Below are positions 45,478 through 55,202 of a stretch of DNA of 64,000 bases, piece by piece. The DNA comes from Aestuariivirga sp. (GTDB lineage Bacteria > Pseudomonadota > Alphaproteobacteria > Rhizobiales > Aestuariivirgaceae), in NCBI RefSeq assembly GCF_020252405.1, contig NZ_JADCDA010000008.1, positions 1 to 64,000 of the forward strand, read 5' to 3'. Below the pieces are notes generated by a model. The model was not told where the DNA came from and made no database searches. It saw nothing but the letters and a program-made list of their open reading frames with translations. How positions within the stretch are numbered: the stretch's first letter is position 1; the number at the start of each line of letters is the position of its first letter. The position numbers were made by a program, and so were the translations under genes.

Positions 45478-45885
45478 ATGATGCAAGGCTTCCCCCTCTC
45501 TGCTTCCCTGCCCGAGGATCCCGGCCTCGGCGAACGCTTCTGGTACTGGCGCGGCGCTTCAGGCCGTGCCTACATCCACTCGATTTACCTTCCCGACCAT
45601 TGCCCGCCAGTTGCCGGGGCAGTCTTCGTCCTCGTCCGTAGCAGCGGCGGCGTGAGAACCGCGGTGTCGGTCGGTCGGTTTGGTGCCGATGGTCTTTGCC
45701 CCTCAGGAGCAGCGTCGCCGATGCCGGGCGATGAGATTCACGTGCATCTCCTGACCCGTGACGCCGATGCTGCCGAGGCCGTGCTGCATGACCTTGCCGC
45801 AACGCTGGAGGAGGGGGTGACTCCGCCGCGGGCCGAGCCGAAGCTTTGGGGAAAGCCGGTTCAGCTTGAGTTGCTGGCGGCCTGA
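45478..45885 (+). CDS. Small LexA-controlled protein of unknown function
   Basis: The 135-aa cytoplasmic protein is not a family I can name. Conserved-looking features are ERFWYWRGASGRAYIHSIY (residues 19-37), a VFVLVRSSGGVRTAVSVG strand pair (about 50-67), and EIHVHLLTRDADAAEAVLHD (about 86-105). No membrane segment or signal is seen. It lies 39 bases after nrdJ, but has its own LexA-boxed promoter. The start codon has no ribosome binding site, which fits a leaderless message. A second ATG directly follows. Its end overlaps the convergent ChaC gene by 25 bases. DNA-damage function is inferred only from the box. Confidence 0.75.
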   Translation: MMQGFPLSASLPEDPGLGERFWYWRGASGRAYIHSIYLPDHCPPVAGAVFVLVRSSGGVRTAVSVGRFGADGLCPSGAASPMPGDEIHVHLLTRDADAAEAVLHDLAATLEEGVTPPRAEPKLWGKPVQLELLAA

Positions 45886-46403
45886 AGGTCCAGCCGACGG
45901 GCGAGCCGCTCCAGCGCGGGGTCTTGGATTCTCATTTCGCGCAGATGAGCAATGGTGTTCTTGACATAGTCGGTGCAGTGGCCTGATGCGCCCTGACCGA
46001 GCCGCACATGGTGCTCCAGCGCATCGTCATCAAGCACGCCCGCATATTGCCGATGCGCGCGGTCCACGACATAGGTGGTTGCCTCAACTCTTTGGCCGCT
46101 GCCGATCAGCGTTACGGTCTTGCGTCTCTCGAGGTAGACCGACGTCACCTGTTCGCGCGCGCGGAGATAGGCAATGGTGTCTTCCCAGCGTTCCGCTGCA
46201 ACTTCAAACGCCACGCCGTGGCAGGAGCCACCACGGTCGAGGCCAAGAACCAACCCCGGCTGTTCCGGTGTGCCGCGATGAACGTAGGAGTAGACGCAGA
46301 GGCGGCGGTGATAACCGTGGACGCGCGCCGGCTCGCTCCTCAGGAAGGCGAAGCCCGGCCGCCACATCAGCGAGCCATAGCCAAAAATCCAGAACTGCTC
46401 CAT
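45861..46403 (-). CDS. ChaC-like gamma-glutamylcyclotransferase
   Basis: The 180-aa protein has the GGCT fold signature FGYGSLMWRPGF (about residues 7-18) and the ChaC blocks VHGYHRRLCVYSYVHRG, GLVLGLDRGGSC and the carboxyl region with YVKNTIAHLREM. The family breaks glutathione down to 5-oxoproline and Cys-Gly. The ATG at 46403 starts MEQFWIFGYGSLM. The upstream 200 bases, shared with the divergent DUF2125 gene, are mostly a mosaic repeat. Confidence 0.88.
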   Translation of the reverse strand: MEQFWIFGYGSLMWRPGFAFLRSEPARVHGYHRRLCVYSYVHRGTPEQPGLVLGLDRGGSCHGVAFEVAAERWEDTIAYLRAREQVTSVYLERRKTVTLIGSGQRVEATTYVVDRAHRQYAGVLDDDALEHHVRLGQGASGHCTDYVKNTIAHLREMRIQDPALERLARRLDLQAASNSS

Positions 46404-46420
46404 TCTGCCGATCTGACTAG

Positions 46421-46582
46421 AGGATGATCCGCAAAAGTGGAACCGCTTTTGCGACAAGATCATGCTCAAGCTTTTGATCTGGCGCAGGTTTAGGTTCAGT
46501 GGAACCGAAACCTGCTCTATCTCTATCTTTGGTCGCATTTTCGACGGTCAACCGGTGACCTCTTGACCTGAAAATGCTTTGT
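46421..46582 (+). repeat. Mosaic intergenic repeat, copy 4 (modules A-C)
   Basis: Module A (to about 46484) carries GCAAAAG paired with CTTTTGC. It is joined directly to module C (GCAGGTTTAG with CGAAACCTGC, then gtcgcattttcgacggtcaa and cttgacctgaaaatgct). Module B is absent. It fills most of the divergent region between the ChaC gene and the DUF2125 gene, so the promoters of one or both must lie within it. Confidence 0.9.
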
Positions 46583-46605
46583 CGCGAAAGCCGATCTGGG
46601 ATCAA

Positions 46606-47517
46606 ATGCCGAATGCCGCCCCTCGCCCGTGGAGGATGTTCCTCCCGCTGGCCATTGTCCTCGCCCTGGCGCTGCTCTGGTCTGTCTGCTGGTTTATCGC
46701 CTCCGGCATCGCCAAGCAGCGTTTCGCCGCAACCCGGGCAAATCTCGCTGCGCAGGGCCTGACACTTGCCTGCGGCGAAGAGAGCTGGGGAGGCTACCCC
46801 TTCCATTTTGAGTTCACCTGCCCGTCACCCAAACTGAGTTGGAACGGCAGCTTTGAGCTGCACGCGGCGCATCTGCTGATGGTCACGCTGGCATATGCCC
46901 CCTGGCAGATCGCAGCTCTGGTCGATGGCCCCACCATGCTGAGGGGTCCCGTCACTGCAACGACGGAGATCAAGCACCAGCGGGCGCTGGCGGCGGTCAC
47001 CTTCGGAAGGGACGGACAGCCATCCTTTTCGGCCGAGTTGCCCGCCGCTTCCGCCGCCGGAGTGGGTCAAGCCGGCAAGCTGATGCTGTTCACCCGGCCC
47101 AGCGTTGCGGGCGCAACAGAGATTGCATTCGATGCCAGCCAGGTCACCTTCCAACCCACCGGCAAACCGCCGGTCACGCTGGACACGGCCACACTGCGCG
47201 GAACGCTCAACGCCGACCGGAGCCTCAGGATTGACAAGATCGAACTTCAGCAGGGCCAGCTCCGCTGCTGGGGATCCGGCACGCTGACGCTGGAACCGGA
47301 GCACCGCGTCTCGGGCCGGATCGACGCCGAAACCAATGACATCCGCGCGCTCCTCGCCGCTGCAGGCCCGCAGCTCGGCCTCTCGGACAGCCAGCTTGCC
47401 AATCTCCGCATGATGCTCGGGCTTCTCGGCAACGACGCCAGGGTGCCCATCATCGCCAGGGACGGCGTGCTGTATCTCGGCCCCTTTGAGGTGACGGAGC
47501 TGAAACCGCTATACTGA
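46606..47517 (+). CDS. DUF2125 protein, membrane-anchored
   Basis: The 303-aa protein begins with one membrane segment (about 11-32) followed by an extracytoplasmic domain matching DUF2125 (LTLACGEESWGGYPFHFEFT near residue 50 is typical). I chose the ATG at 46606; an ATG at 46579 would start inside the mosaic repeat tail. The protein is common in alphaproteobacteria, and its role is unknown. Its gene ends three bases before that of the convergent tyrC. Confidence 0.83.
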   Translation: MPNAAPRPWRMFLPLAIVLALALLWSVCWFIASGIAKQRFAATRANLAAQGLTLACGEESWGGYPFHFEFTCPSPKLSWNGSFELHAAHLLMVTLAYAPWQIAALVDGPTMLRGPVTATTEIKHQRALAAVTFGRDGQPSFSAELPAASAAGVGQAGKLMLFTRPSVAGATEIAFDASQVTFQPTGKPPVTLDTATLRGTLNADRSLRIDKIELQQGQLRCWGSGTLTLEPEHRVSGRIDAETNDIRALLAAAGPQLGLSDSQLANLRMMLGLLGNDARVPIIARDGVLYLGPFEVTELKPLY

Positions 47518-47520
47518 GCT

Positions 47521-48444
47521 TCAGGGCGTCTTGGGCGCACCGCGTCCGAAATCCGGTGAGGCCGTATCTTGACCGGCCGCGATAATGCTGCGGCGGACCT
47601 GCCGCGAACGGGTGAAGACATCGAACAACATGTCCCCGTCGCCCCAGCGAATGGCGCGCTGGAGTGCGGAGAGATCCTCCGAGAAGCGGCCGAGCATTTC
47701 CAGCACGGCATCCTTGTTGTTCAGGAACACATCGCGCCACATGGTGGGATCCGACGCGGCAATGCGGGTGAAATCGCGGAAACCGCCGGCGGAATACTTG
47801 ATGACCTCGGAGGAGGTCACTTCTTCGAGGTCGGCCGCCGTAGAGACAATGTTATAGGCGATGAGATGCGGGAGATGGCTGGTGATGGCAAGAACCAGAT
47901 CATGATGCTCCGGCGTCATGGTCTCGACGTTGGAGCCGCAGGCGCGCCAAAAGGCGGCAAGCTTCTCCACCGCGTCAGGATCAGCGTCGGGCACTGGCGT
48001 CAGGATGCACCAGCGGTTGATGAAGAGTTCGGCAAAACCCGATTCCGGGCCGGATTGTTCGGTGCCGGCGATGGGGTGGCCCGGTATGAAATGCGCATGC
48101 CGCGGAACGTGCGGCGACACGTCCTTCACCACGGCGCCCTTTACCGACCCGACGTCAGTGAGAATGGCGCCAGAGTTCAGCGTGGGGCCGATCTCCTGCG
48201 CGAGGGCCCCATAAGTTCCCACCGGTGAGCAGAGGATCACGAGGTCGGCATCCTTCGCGGCCTTGGCCGCAGTCGGACAGACATGGTCCACGAGGCCGAG
48301 TTCCAGCGCCTTGGCCCGCGTTGTCTCGCTGCGCGCGTAGCCCGCGATCTCTCCCGCCAGCGCCTGCTTGCGCATTGCGCGGGCCAGTGAAGAGCCAATG
48401 AGACCGATACCGATCAGGGAAACGCGATCGAACAATTTCGTCAT
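47521..48444 (-). CDS. tyrC: Prephenate/arogenate dehydrogenase TyrC
   Basis: The 307-aa NAD(P)-dependent enzyme leads to tyrosine. The nucleotide-binding motif [10 protein letters not shown] is at 11-20. The conserved [16 protein letters not shown] (about 125-140) carries the catalytic histidine, and the helical domain has [14 protein letters not shown]. It is the last gene of the chorismate mutase-hisC-tyrC operon, with four-base overlaps. Confidence 0.93.
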   Translation of the reverse strand: MTKLFDRVSLIGIGLIGSSLARAMRKQALAGEIAGYARSETTRAKALELGLVDHVCPTAAKAAKDADLVILCSPVGTYGALAQEIGPTLNSGAILTDVGSVKGAVVKDVSPHVPRHAHFIPGHPIAGTEQSGPESGFAELFINRWCILTPVPDADPDAVEKLAAFWRACGSNVETMTPEHHDLVLAITSHLPHLIAYNIVSTAADLEEVTSSEVIKYSAGGFRDFTRIAASDPTMWRDVFLNNKDAVLEMLGRFSEDLSALQRAIRWGDGDMLFDVFTRSRQVRRSIIAAGQDTASPDFGRGAPKTP

Positions 48445-49532
48445 GACAGAAAATCTCTCAGGCAGACCACGAGGCCGCGGTTCGCCTCCTCGGCGCCGAT
48501 GGTGACGCGCAGCGCCCACGGAAGACCGTAGGCGTCCATGCGGCGCACCACGAAGCCATGGTCTTGCAGGAACGCATCCGCCGCACGGGCATTGTGCCTG
48601 TGATCTGCCGGAAAATGGACGAGCACGAAATTACCCACGCTCGGCGTCACCTCAAGTCCCAGTGAGGATAGTTCCCCGGTGATCCAGGGCAGCCATTGCT
48701 CGTTGTGGGACACGGCACGCTCGACGAACTCATGGTCCTCGATGGCGGCGACACCGGCGGCGATCGCCGGGGCGCTGATGTTGAAGGGTCCCCGCACGCG
48801 GTTCAGCACATCCGCCACATGGGCGGGGCAATAGGCCCAGCCAAGCCGCAGCGCGGCGAGGCCGAAGATTTTCGAGAAGGTGCGCGTCATCACCACATTG
48901 TCCGAGGTGGCAACGAGCTCGCTTCCGGCCTCGTAATCGTTGCGGCGTACATATTCGGCATAGGCTGCATCGAGCACCAGCAGCACATGGAGCGGCAGAC
49001 CCGCGTGCAGACGCTTCACCTCGCTGAACGGAAGATACCGGCCCGTCGGATTGTTGGGATTGGCAAGGAAGACGATCTTCGTGCGCGGGCTGACACGCCC
49101 AAGAATCGCGTCCACATCCGCCAGATAACCCGCCTCCGGCGCCACAACGGCTGTCGCGCCGTTCGACTGGATGGCAATCGGATAGACCAGGAAGCCGTAT
49201 TGGCTGTAAACCGCCTCGTCGCCCGGGCTCAGATAGGCATGGGCGAGAAGCTGCAGCAACTCATCGGATCCCGCGCCGCAGACGATATTCTCCGCCTTCA
49301 GCCCGAAGCGGCCGGCAATGGCGTTGCGCAACAGCGTGGCGGCGCCGTCGGGATAGAGTTCCAGCGTGGCCGCGGCGGCCTTGTAGGCCTCGACCGCCCT
49401 CTGGCTCGCGCCGATGGGCGACTCGTTGGAGGACAGCTTGTGCACCTTGGCGCCCTTGGGACCGCTCTTTCCCGGCACATAGGCCGCGATGTCGAGGATG
49501 CCGGGCTTGGGCTGGGGGCGGGTAGCTGTCAT
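48441..49532 (-). CDS. hisC: Histidinol-phosphate / aromatic aminotransferase HisC
   Basis: The 363-aa PLP enzyme has the family layout with [11 protein letters not shown] (about 158-168) and the PLP lysine K221 in [18 protein letters not shown]. The position between chorismate mutase and tyrC suggests it transaminates prephenate or phenylpyruvate as well as, or instead of, histidinol phosphate. The ATG at 49532 overlaps the chorismate mutase stop. Confidence 0.9.
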   Translation of the reverse strand: MTATRPQPKPGILDIAAYVPGKSGPKGAKVHKLSSNESPIGASQRAVEAYKAAAATLELYPDGAATLLRNAIAGRFGLKAENIVCGAGSDELLQLLAHAYLSPGDEAVYSQYGFLVYPIAIQSNGATAVVAPEAGYLADVDAILGRVSPRTKIVFLANPNNPTGRYLPFSEVKRLHAGLPLHVLLVLDAAYAEYVRRNDYEAGSELVATSDNVVMTRTFSKIFGLAALRLGWAYCPAHVADVLNRVRGPFNISAPAIAAGVAAIEDHEFVERAVSHNEQWLPWITGELSSLGLEVTPSVGNFVLVHFPADHRHNARAADAFLQDHGFVVRRMDAYGLPWALRVTIGAEEANRGLVVCLRDFLS

Positions 49533-50290
49533 GGCGAAACCTTGAGCGGACGGGGATAGCGCCCCACAATGCGGGCGCCAGGATGAAGGGGTGGCGCGTG
49601 GTCGAGAAACCCGGCAAGGCTGGCAAGCGTCGCGGCGCCGGAATGCGCCTGCCAAAGGGCTCCCGCCACGGTGACCTTCTCGCAGGGCAACAGGAGCAGC
49701 GTTTCGTCATCGCCGCTCGGCTGCGGGGCAGCATGGCCGAACACCAGAAGCTGCGGCTGGCCGCCCGTGGCAAACACAGGAAGCGTCGCGGTCACCTGCG
49801 CGCTGCCGGCCGCACCGCTGGCAAAACCGGCGGCCCAGTCTGCATCGGGCGCGATCAGCGCCAAATCGCCCTGTGCCCTGCCCACCGCGTCCAGAGCGCG
49901 GGAGGGATTGTTGTGGATTTCCACAGCCATGTCGCAGAAGTGCTGGGCAACCATCAGGCGCATCGCAAGATCTTGCCCCAGAACCCAGTCCAAATGCAGC
50001 GTCACGGGAGCTTGCGATTGAATGGAGGCTGACAGGATGACACGCCAAAGACGCACCAGAAGTTCGGGGTTAAGGGCGCTGCCGGCCACCTCGATCAGGC
50101 GGCGCATCATCGCGGCTTCGCGCGCCGGCCGGAAGGGCGATGAGGCGATGGACCCGTCATGCGCCTTGGTGGCCTTAACCCTCGCGCTCGCGGCAGTGCG
50201 CTGCACGAGCAGGCGGAGGATCTGGCCGTCGATCCAGTCGATCTCGCGCCGGATTGCATCGAGTGAGGGTTCAGGGGTTTCGGCGGTCAT
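49529..50290 (-). CDS. Chorismate mutase with unassigned C-terminal domain
   Basis: The first 90 residues of this 253-aa protein form an AroQ-type helix bundle ([20 protein letters not shown] at about 11-30, and [17 protein letters not shown]). Residues 95-253 contain no pheA prephenate dehydratase or ACT motif that I can see. The short periodic hydrophobic pattern suggests a regulatory or inactive domain. The gene heads the aromatic operon, and mosaic repeat copy 5 lies upstream. Confidence 0.85.
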   Translation of the reverse strand: MTAETPEPSLDAIRREIDWIDGQILRLLVQRTAASARVKATKAHDGSIASSPFRPAREAAMMRRLIEVAGSALNPELLVRLWRVILSASIQSQAPVTLHLDWVLGQDLAMRLMVAQHFCDMAVEIHNNPSRALDAVGRAQGDLALIAPDADWAAGFASGAAGSAQVTATLPVFATGGQPQLLVFGHAAPQPSGDDETLLLLPCEKVTVAGALWQAHSGAATLASLAGFLDHAPPLHPGARIVGRYPRPLKVSP

Positions 50291-50380
50291 CGATCGGCGG
50301 GCTCGCTGCAAGCCGGCGCGGGACGCCGCCGGGGCGCGTTATTCATAGGCGGCAGCCCCAAAAATGCAATCCTGACCTGG

Positions 50381-50489
50381 GGCATGATCCGCAAAAGTGG
50401 AACCTACTTTTGCGACAAGATCATGCCCAAGCTTTTGATCTGGCTCATGTTCTTTTCGATCAGGTGATCCCACCTGATCGGAAGATGCT
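50381..50489 (+). repeat. Mosaic intergenic repeat, copy 5 (modules A-B)
   Basis: Module A begins GCATGATCCGC and folds through GCAAAAG/CTTTTGC. Module B is a perfect palindrome, GATCAGGTG (50458-50466) and CACCTGATC (50471-50479). The arm bases differ from copy 2 (GTTCAGGCG) by paired changes that keep the stem. It lies between the tandem minus-strand genes for chorismate mutase (upstream region) and the beta-propeller protein (21 bases after its stop). Confidence 0.9.
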
Positions 50490-50509
50490 ACAATCGAAGA
50501 GAGAAGTTT

Positions 50510-52132
50510 TCATGGCTGTCGGACCGCTGGCATCACCTGCAGCACCATGAATCCCTTGTTGGTCGGAAAATAGACCCGACCGCCGAAGCCCGGCGTGATC
50601 AGCGCGCCGATTGAGAGCGGCTCGAAGAAGTCCGACTCGGCAATGATGCGGCCGGTTGCCGCGTCGCGCCAGGTTGCCTGTTCCTTGTAGTTGCCAGTGA
50701 AAAGCGCAAGCTTGACCGGCTCCCTTTCGACGTTCTTCCTGGCGTTCGACAGCAGCATCACGCGCTTGTCCTTGGGGCCGATCAGGGGCTGGAAGGCATT
50801 GGTGGTGTCGTCGACGATCCACACCGTCTTCATCTCTCCCGTGGCCTGGTCGATCTTGATGCCTGCAACCTTGCCCACTCCCATGTCCGCGGAATAGATC
50901 ATGCTGTTTTCGGGATCGGTTTGCGGCTTGGGCGGCGCCCAGCTCCATTCGCCCTTCTTCAGCTCGCCGAAGGGGAAGATCACCTGCATGCGCGACGCAT
51001 CCTTCTGATTCACCGCGACGATGCTCGATGCCACCGTCTCGCTGCCCAGGCCATTCGTCTGCAGCACAATCCAGTCGCCGAGGATGCTGGGCGCATCGGA
51101 GGTGGTCTGGCCCTCCTTCATTGGTTTGACCGCCCAGCTCATGTCCTGCGACAGTTTTTTCGTCTGCGGGTCCCAGAAGTAACGCAGCGCGCCGCTGTTC
51201 ACACCGATGTAGATCGCGATCCTGCCTTCGAACATGGTGATGATGTGCGGCACTGTCGCCGGCTCGGGCAGCGCCGCGCTGTCGAGAACTTCAAGTGTAT
51301 CCGGATTGACGGCGACGAGGTTCGAATTGCCCTGCTTCATGCCAGGTTCGTTGCACTGGATGATGGCCATGGTGCCCTGAAGCTTGCATCCGCTGGGCCG
51401 CGTCTGATCCTTCAAGATCAGCGTGCCGTCCGGCGCGATCGTCAAATGCTTGAAACTCGCGTCGATGGCGGGCGTCGGGCCGGTGGGCAGCGTGGTCATC
51501 TTCAGGATGAGGCCGGTGTCGCCGTCAAGCAGGGCAACCTTGTTCTGCCATGCGGTGACGATGCGGCCATTGGGCAGGATGTTGAGGTTGGTATTGGCAA
51601 TCCACGCGCCCGACACATTTCCGTTGTCGAGATAGGTGCGCCAGATCTCGCGGCCCGTGGTCGCGTCGGCCTTGGCGACGAACGGCCCCGGCGGAACCGC
51701 ACCCTTGGGAGGCGGCGCCTGACCGCCCGATATGTAGAGTTCGCCGGGGAGACGGTTGTTGATATAGGACGCCGTGTCATAGTCGATTGCGCTGCGCCAG
51801 GCGAAGACCTGGTTCGGACCCTCGAAGCTGCCGGTGAAGGTGGCGCAGGGGAACATGCCGCTGCGCTGCGCATCGGCGATCTCCGCGCCGTTGATCGATG
51901 GGAAATATCCGGGCGTCTGCAAATTCCGCGCGCAGGCCAGTTCCTTCGCATAGAGGCTCACATCGCCAGGCAGCGGACCATTGGCCGCGATTTCATTTGG
52001 GCTGAGGCCGATCTCGGCGATGCGGTGCTCGATCTTCGGCGCAACCGCCGTCGCCAGCAACCGGTAGGCCGCAACGGCCAGCAGGATGACCGCGCAGAGC
52101 CCCACGAGTTTGACGAGTCCGGATCTGGTCAT
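50510..52132 (-). CDS. Membrane-anchored beta-propeller-like protein, uncharacterised
   Basis: The 540-aa protein has one N-terminal membrane segment (about 7-28) and a large extracytoplasmic part with repeated beta-strand patterns. Short motifs such as KADATTGREIWRTYL and KVALLDGDTGLILKM look like PQQ-type propeller blades, but the repeats are irregular. No quinone or metal ligand can be assigned. The start lies 47 bases after the DUF1254-fusion gene, so both are probably one operon. Enzymatic function unknown. Confidence 0.75.
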   Translation of the reverse strand: MTRSGLVKLVGLCAVILLAVAAYRLLATAVAPKIEHRIAEIGLSPNEIAANGPLPGDVSLYAKELACARNLQTPGYFPSINGAEIADAQRSGMFPCATFTGSFEGPNQVFAWRSAIDYDTASYINNRLPGELYISGGQAPPPKGAVPPGPFVAKADATTGREIWRTYLDNGNVSGAWIANTNLNILPNGRIVTAWQNKVALLDGDTGLILKMTTLPTGPTPAIDASFKHLTIAPDGTLILKDQTRPSGCKLQGTMAIIQCNEPGMKQGNSNLVAVNPDTLEVLDSAALPEPATVPHIITMFEGRIAIYIGVNSGALRYFWDPQTKKLSQDMSWAVKPMKEGQTTSDAPSILGDWIVLQTNGLGSETVASSIVAVNQKDASRMQVIFPFGELKKGEWSWAPPKPQTDPENSMIYSADMGVGKVAGIKIDQATGEMKTVWIVDDTTNAFQPLIGPKDKRVMLLSNARKNVEREPVKLALFTGNYKEQATWRDAATGRIIAESDFFEPLSIGALITPGFGGRVYFPTNKGFMVLQVMPAVRQP

Positions 52133-52179
52133 TCAAGCATCCCCCGTAAGTCTTGCTTCGAAAACATAGCTGCCGGCAA

Positions 52180-55047
52180 TCAGTTCTTCAGTCCATTCGC
52201 CTCGAACGCCGCCTTGGTCGTATACTCGCCCTTGGGCAGATAGGGGCCCATGATGGCCTCTTCCATGCCGGGCCTCGTCACCTTGTCGGGGCTCTGCGTC
52301 CAGGTGGGATTGTTCGCCATCATGCGCAGCATGAGCATGCCGAAGTCCGGGCGGTTCTTCGGCCCGTCGATCCCTTCGCCGCGCGGGCTCCACTCCATCC
52401 AGGCAACACCATTTTCCAGAGTCGCGTTGGCCGGGCGGTCTTCCTTGCGGCTGACCACGATCATGTAGTTGCCATCGGCATCCAGCGGAACCTGCATGTC
52501 GGTCAGGCCATCGACGATCTGCCCCGACGGCGCGGCCTCGCAACTGACGAGCGACCAATACTGGGTTTGCGCATCGGGCATCACATCGAGGCCCCTGCCG
52601 CCCGCTCCGGCATAGGTATTGGGGAAGGTCGGCATCTTGCCGCGCATCACATAGACCGGTCCGAACTTGCGCGAAAGATAGGTGATGAGATACTGGGTCG
52701 AAGGATCGCCGCCGCCCTCCATCGCGCCCGCAAAGGGAATCCTGGCGCGCTCCTCGGGTGACTTGAATGCACCGGCCACGGAGTATTGCAGCGTCCAGAA
52801 CTTTTCCCACTGGGGGTTCTTGCGCGCCGGCGCAGTCGCCGGGTCGAGCGTGGGATCATTGGTTTTCGCGTTCACCATCTCATCCCACTGCGCGGCGGTG
52901 ATCGGCTGCTTGGTGGCGCCCGTCATCGGCCGCGCCATCTGCTTGACGATGTCCGCGGCCGACAGCTGCGTGCCATCGGCAAGCGTCGCCGAATAAGTCG
53001 GAAATCCGCTGTCCCCAAACGAGGCATCCGCCGGCCCCCACCCGGCGCCATCGCGCCCCTGGTCCGACAGGTAGATGCGGATCACCCCCTCGATCTCGCC
53101 ACCGCCCTTGCCCGCATAGACGGTGTTCGGCGCACGCCTGTCGGGTTCTGCCGGGGCGTCATCCTTCACGATTCTGAGCTTGAAGCCGCGCTGCTCGGCG
53201 AGCCGGTTGGCGCCGGCACGAAAGGGGTTCGTCGACCCTGGCTCCGGCTCGATATCGGGCCCGGCGATCGCGTCGGTGGCGACGAAGGTATTGTTTTCCC
53301 AGCGGTAGAGCGCGAACTGGAAGTAGCGGGCCTGAGGGTAGCTGAAGTCCATGGCGAGGGTGCTGCCCGCGGGCAATGCGAGGCGCCCGAGAAAATAGGT
53401 CGACTGCGTGTCAGGCCAGAGGTTCGGGTCCTGGATCGGTTTCGGGTACTCGAGACGGTTCCAATAGGCCCAGCCACGCGGCCCCTGGAACACGCCATCG
53501 TGACCGTAGCGCTCGTCGGTGCGCACGATGTTTTCAAGCGACTTGTCACCGAAGCGCGCCGCGCCCACCGCATTGAGGTTGCGCACCGGCACGATGCCCG
53601 GCGGCTTCCAGGCGCCTTTGCCCAGCGGGTAGACCGAGGGCGGCTCGTCCTTCGGCCAATAGAGCCGCATCACAACGAACATCGGGCCATCAGGTGCGGG
53701 CAGCCAGTTGGATTCCCTGTCCTTGCCCGGCGAGTCGCGCTGGATGAACAGCGTGAGCGAGCCATCCGGATTCTTCTTCAGCTCCGGCAGCATCGGCGAA
53801 TTGATTAGGTAGCGGTTGATCGGGTTGTCGATCAGCAGCTGCGTGCGGCCGTCATACATCGTGATCGACCAGAAGGCATTGACCGGGGGAAGCTGCCCGG
53901 GCGCAAAGGTCATCTGGTAGGTGTGCTTGCTGCCGTCGAGGGCGATGCCGTTGACGTCGCTGCGCGTGAAGGGATAGACGGCCTCGGCCTCGCTGTTGCC
54001 ATAGATGCCGAGCTTTGCGGCAGCCGCGCGCAAGGCCCAGTTGCCGTTGTAGAAGTCGCGGCTGCCGGCGGCGGACCCGACCTGCCAGCCGTTGACCGTG
54101 GCGCCCACGCCGTCAGCGGTGGCGGCGATTTTCGCCAGCGCCGCCTTCACGCCCTCGCCAAGTGCCGCCTTCACCTCCGGCGAGATTGTCTTCGGCGGAA
54201 CGTCCTGGCCCGCGCCAATGCCGATCGCGGCGAACTTTTTGCGCAGCGGTTTTTCGACCGCCGCGGCGCCGACCGGCGGACTGAACTGCAGCAGAAAGCC
54301 GAGATATTCGGGGAAGCGGGTGGTGAAGGCCTCCGGCTCAAATTTCGGCCAGTCGACCGTCGGTGCGGCGGGAGGCGCGGGCTTGCCGAGGAAAGCCGAC
54401 AAGGGCCGCAGCGTATAGCCCGCCTGGACTTTCTTCACATTGTCCATGTCGGCCGGGTTGAAAAGCTGCGTGCGGTAGATGACGAGGCTGAACTGCGTCT
54501 CGCTGCGGAAGGTCTTGGCCACGTCCGGCGGCTGCTCACCCTGCCAATCCGGCCCGCTGACGAGGTAGCAGCCCGCACCGTTGCCGGTGGCGCGGCTGCC
54601 GATGTAGCCATAATTGTCAGTGTAGAGATCGATGAGCTGCACGTCGTAATAGCGTGCGGTCTCGATCTCGGGCATGCAGAGGACCATCGGCTCGGCGCGC
54701 AGGTCCAGGAGCGCCACCGAATAGGGCGTGTCGCTGTTGGGCGTGCTGATCGCCGTGTCCTTCGGCGTGAAGACGCGCGCCTCGTTGCTGATTGTGTTGA
54801 TCGGCCCCTTGAACTGGCCTGAGTTGCGGTCGATGAAGAATTTGTACAGAACGTCGTAGCCGACGATCATCGGGAGTCCGTAGAGATAGGCCTCCTCGGC
54901 GATTGCCCGGGCCTCGGAAACCTGCGGGGTGTCCTGGCTGAATGCGCCCGGCCCGGCCACCGGGACCATCAGGATGCCGGCAAGGGCAATCGCACCCAAT
55001 GCGCGCCGGAACCTCGCCCCCGAAAGAACAGCTCCTGAAAGGCCCAT
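52180..55047 (-). CDS. Exported DUF1254/DUF1214 protein with large C-terminal extension
   Basis: The 955-aa protein has a signal peptide (residues 1 to about 37, ending GAFSQ). A DUF1254 domain follows (about 45-185, with EEAYLYGLPMIVGYDVLYKF), then DUF1214 (about 350-480, with AFWSITMYDGRTQLLIDNPI). About 470 further residues (485-955) form a second large region that I cannot assign. It contains blocks such as LALPAGSTLAMDFSYPQARY and CEAAPSGQIVDGLTDMQVPL. DUF1254/1214 proteins are usually under 500 aa. I chose the ATG at 55047, with GGAGCGG ten bases upstream. It is divergent from an AraC-type regulator. Confidence 0.82.
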   Translation of the reverse strand: MGLSGAVLSGARFRRALGAIALAGILMVPVAGPGAFSQDTPQVSEARAIAEEAYLYGLPMIVGYDVLYKFFIDRNSGQFKGPINTISNEARVFTPKDTAISTPNSDTPYSVALLDLRAEPMVLCMPEIETARYYDVQLIDLYTDNYGYIGSRATGNGAGCYLVSGPDWQGEQPPDVAKTFRSETQFSLVIYRTQLFNPADMDNVKKVQAGYTLRPLSAFLGKPAPPAAPTVDWPKFEPEAFTTRFPEYLGFLLQFSPPVGAAAVEKPLRKKFAAIGIGAGQDVPPKTISPEVKAALGEGVKAALAKIAATADGVGATVNGWQVGSAAGSRDFYNGNWALRAAAAKLGIYGNSEAEAVYPFTRSDVNGIALDGSKHTYQMTFAPGQLPPVNAFWSITMYDGRTQLLIDNPINRYLINSPMLPELKKNPDGSLTLFIQRDSPGKDRESNWLPAPDGPMFVVMRLYWPKDEPPSVYPLGKGAWKPPGIVPVRNLNAVGAARFGDKSLENIVRTDERYGHDGVFQGPRGWAYWNRLEYPKPIQDPNLWPDTQSTYFLGRLALPAGSTLAMDFSYPQARYFQFALYRWENNTFVATDAIAGPDIEPEPGSTNPFRAGANRLAEQRGFKLRIVKDDAPAEPDRRAPNTVYAGKGGGEIEGVIRIYLSDQGRDGAGWGPADASFGDSGFPTYSATLADGTQLSAADIVKQMARPMTGATKQPITAAQWDEMVNAKTNDPTLDPATAPARKNPQWEKFWTLQYSVAGAFKSPEERARIPFAGAMEGGGDPSTQYLITYLSRKFGPVYVMRGKMPTFPNTYAGAGGRGLDVMPDAQTQYWSLVSCEAAPSGQIVDGLTDMQVPLDADGNYMIVVSRKEDRPANATLENGVAWMEWSPRGEGIDGPKNRPDFGMLMLRMMANNPTWTQSPDKVTRPGMEEAIMGPYLPKGEYTTKAAFEANGLKN

Positions 55048-55202
55048 CGCATCCGCTCCATGTGTTCGCGCACCGCCACTGCCGCCGATCCAGGGTGAAC
55101 AAACCTGTGATCCGAGCCCTTGGACCTTCTCTAGAAAAATCGACCCCGCTCGGATATAGCCTTTCGGGACGAATTCCTTGGCATTTGGTGACACGTATTC
55201 CC

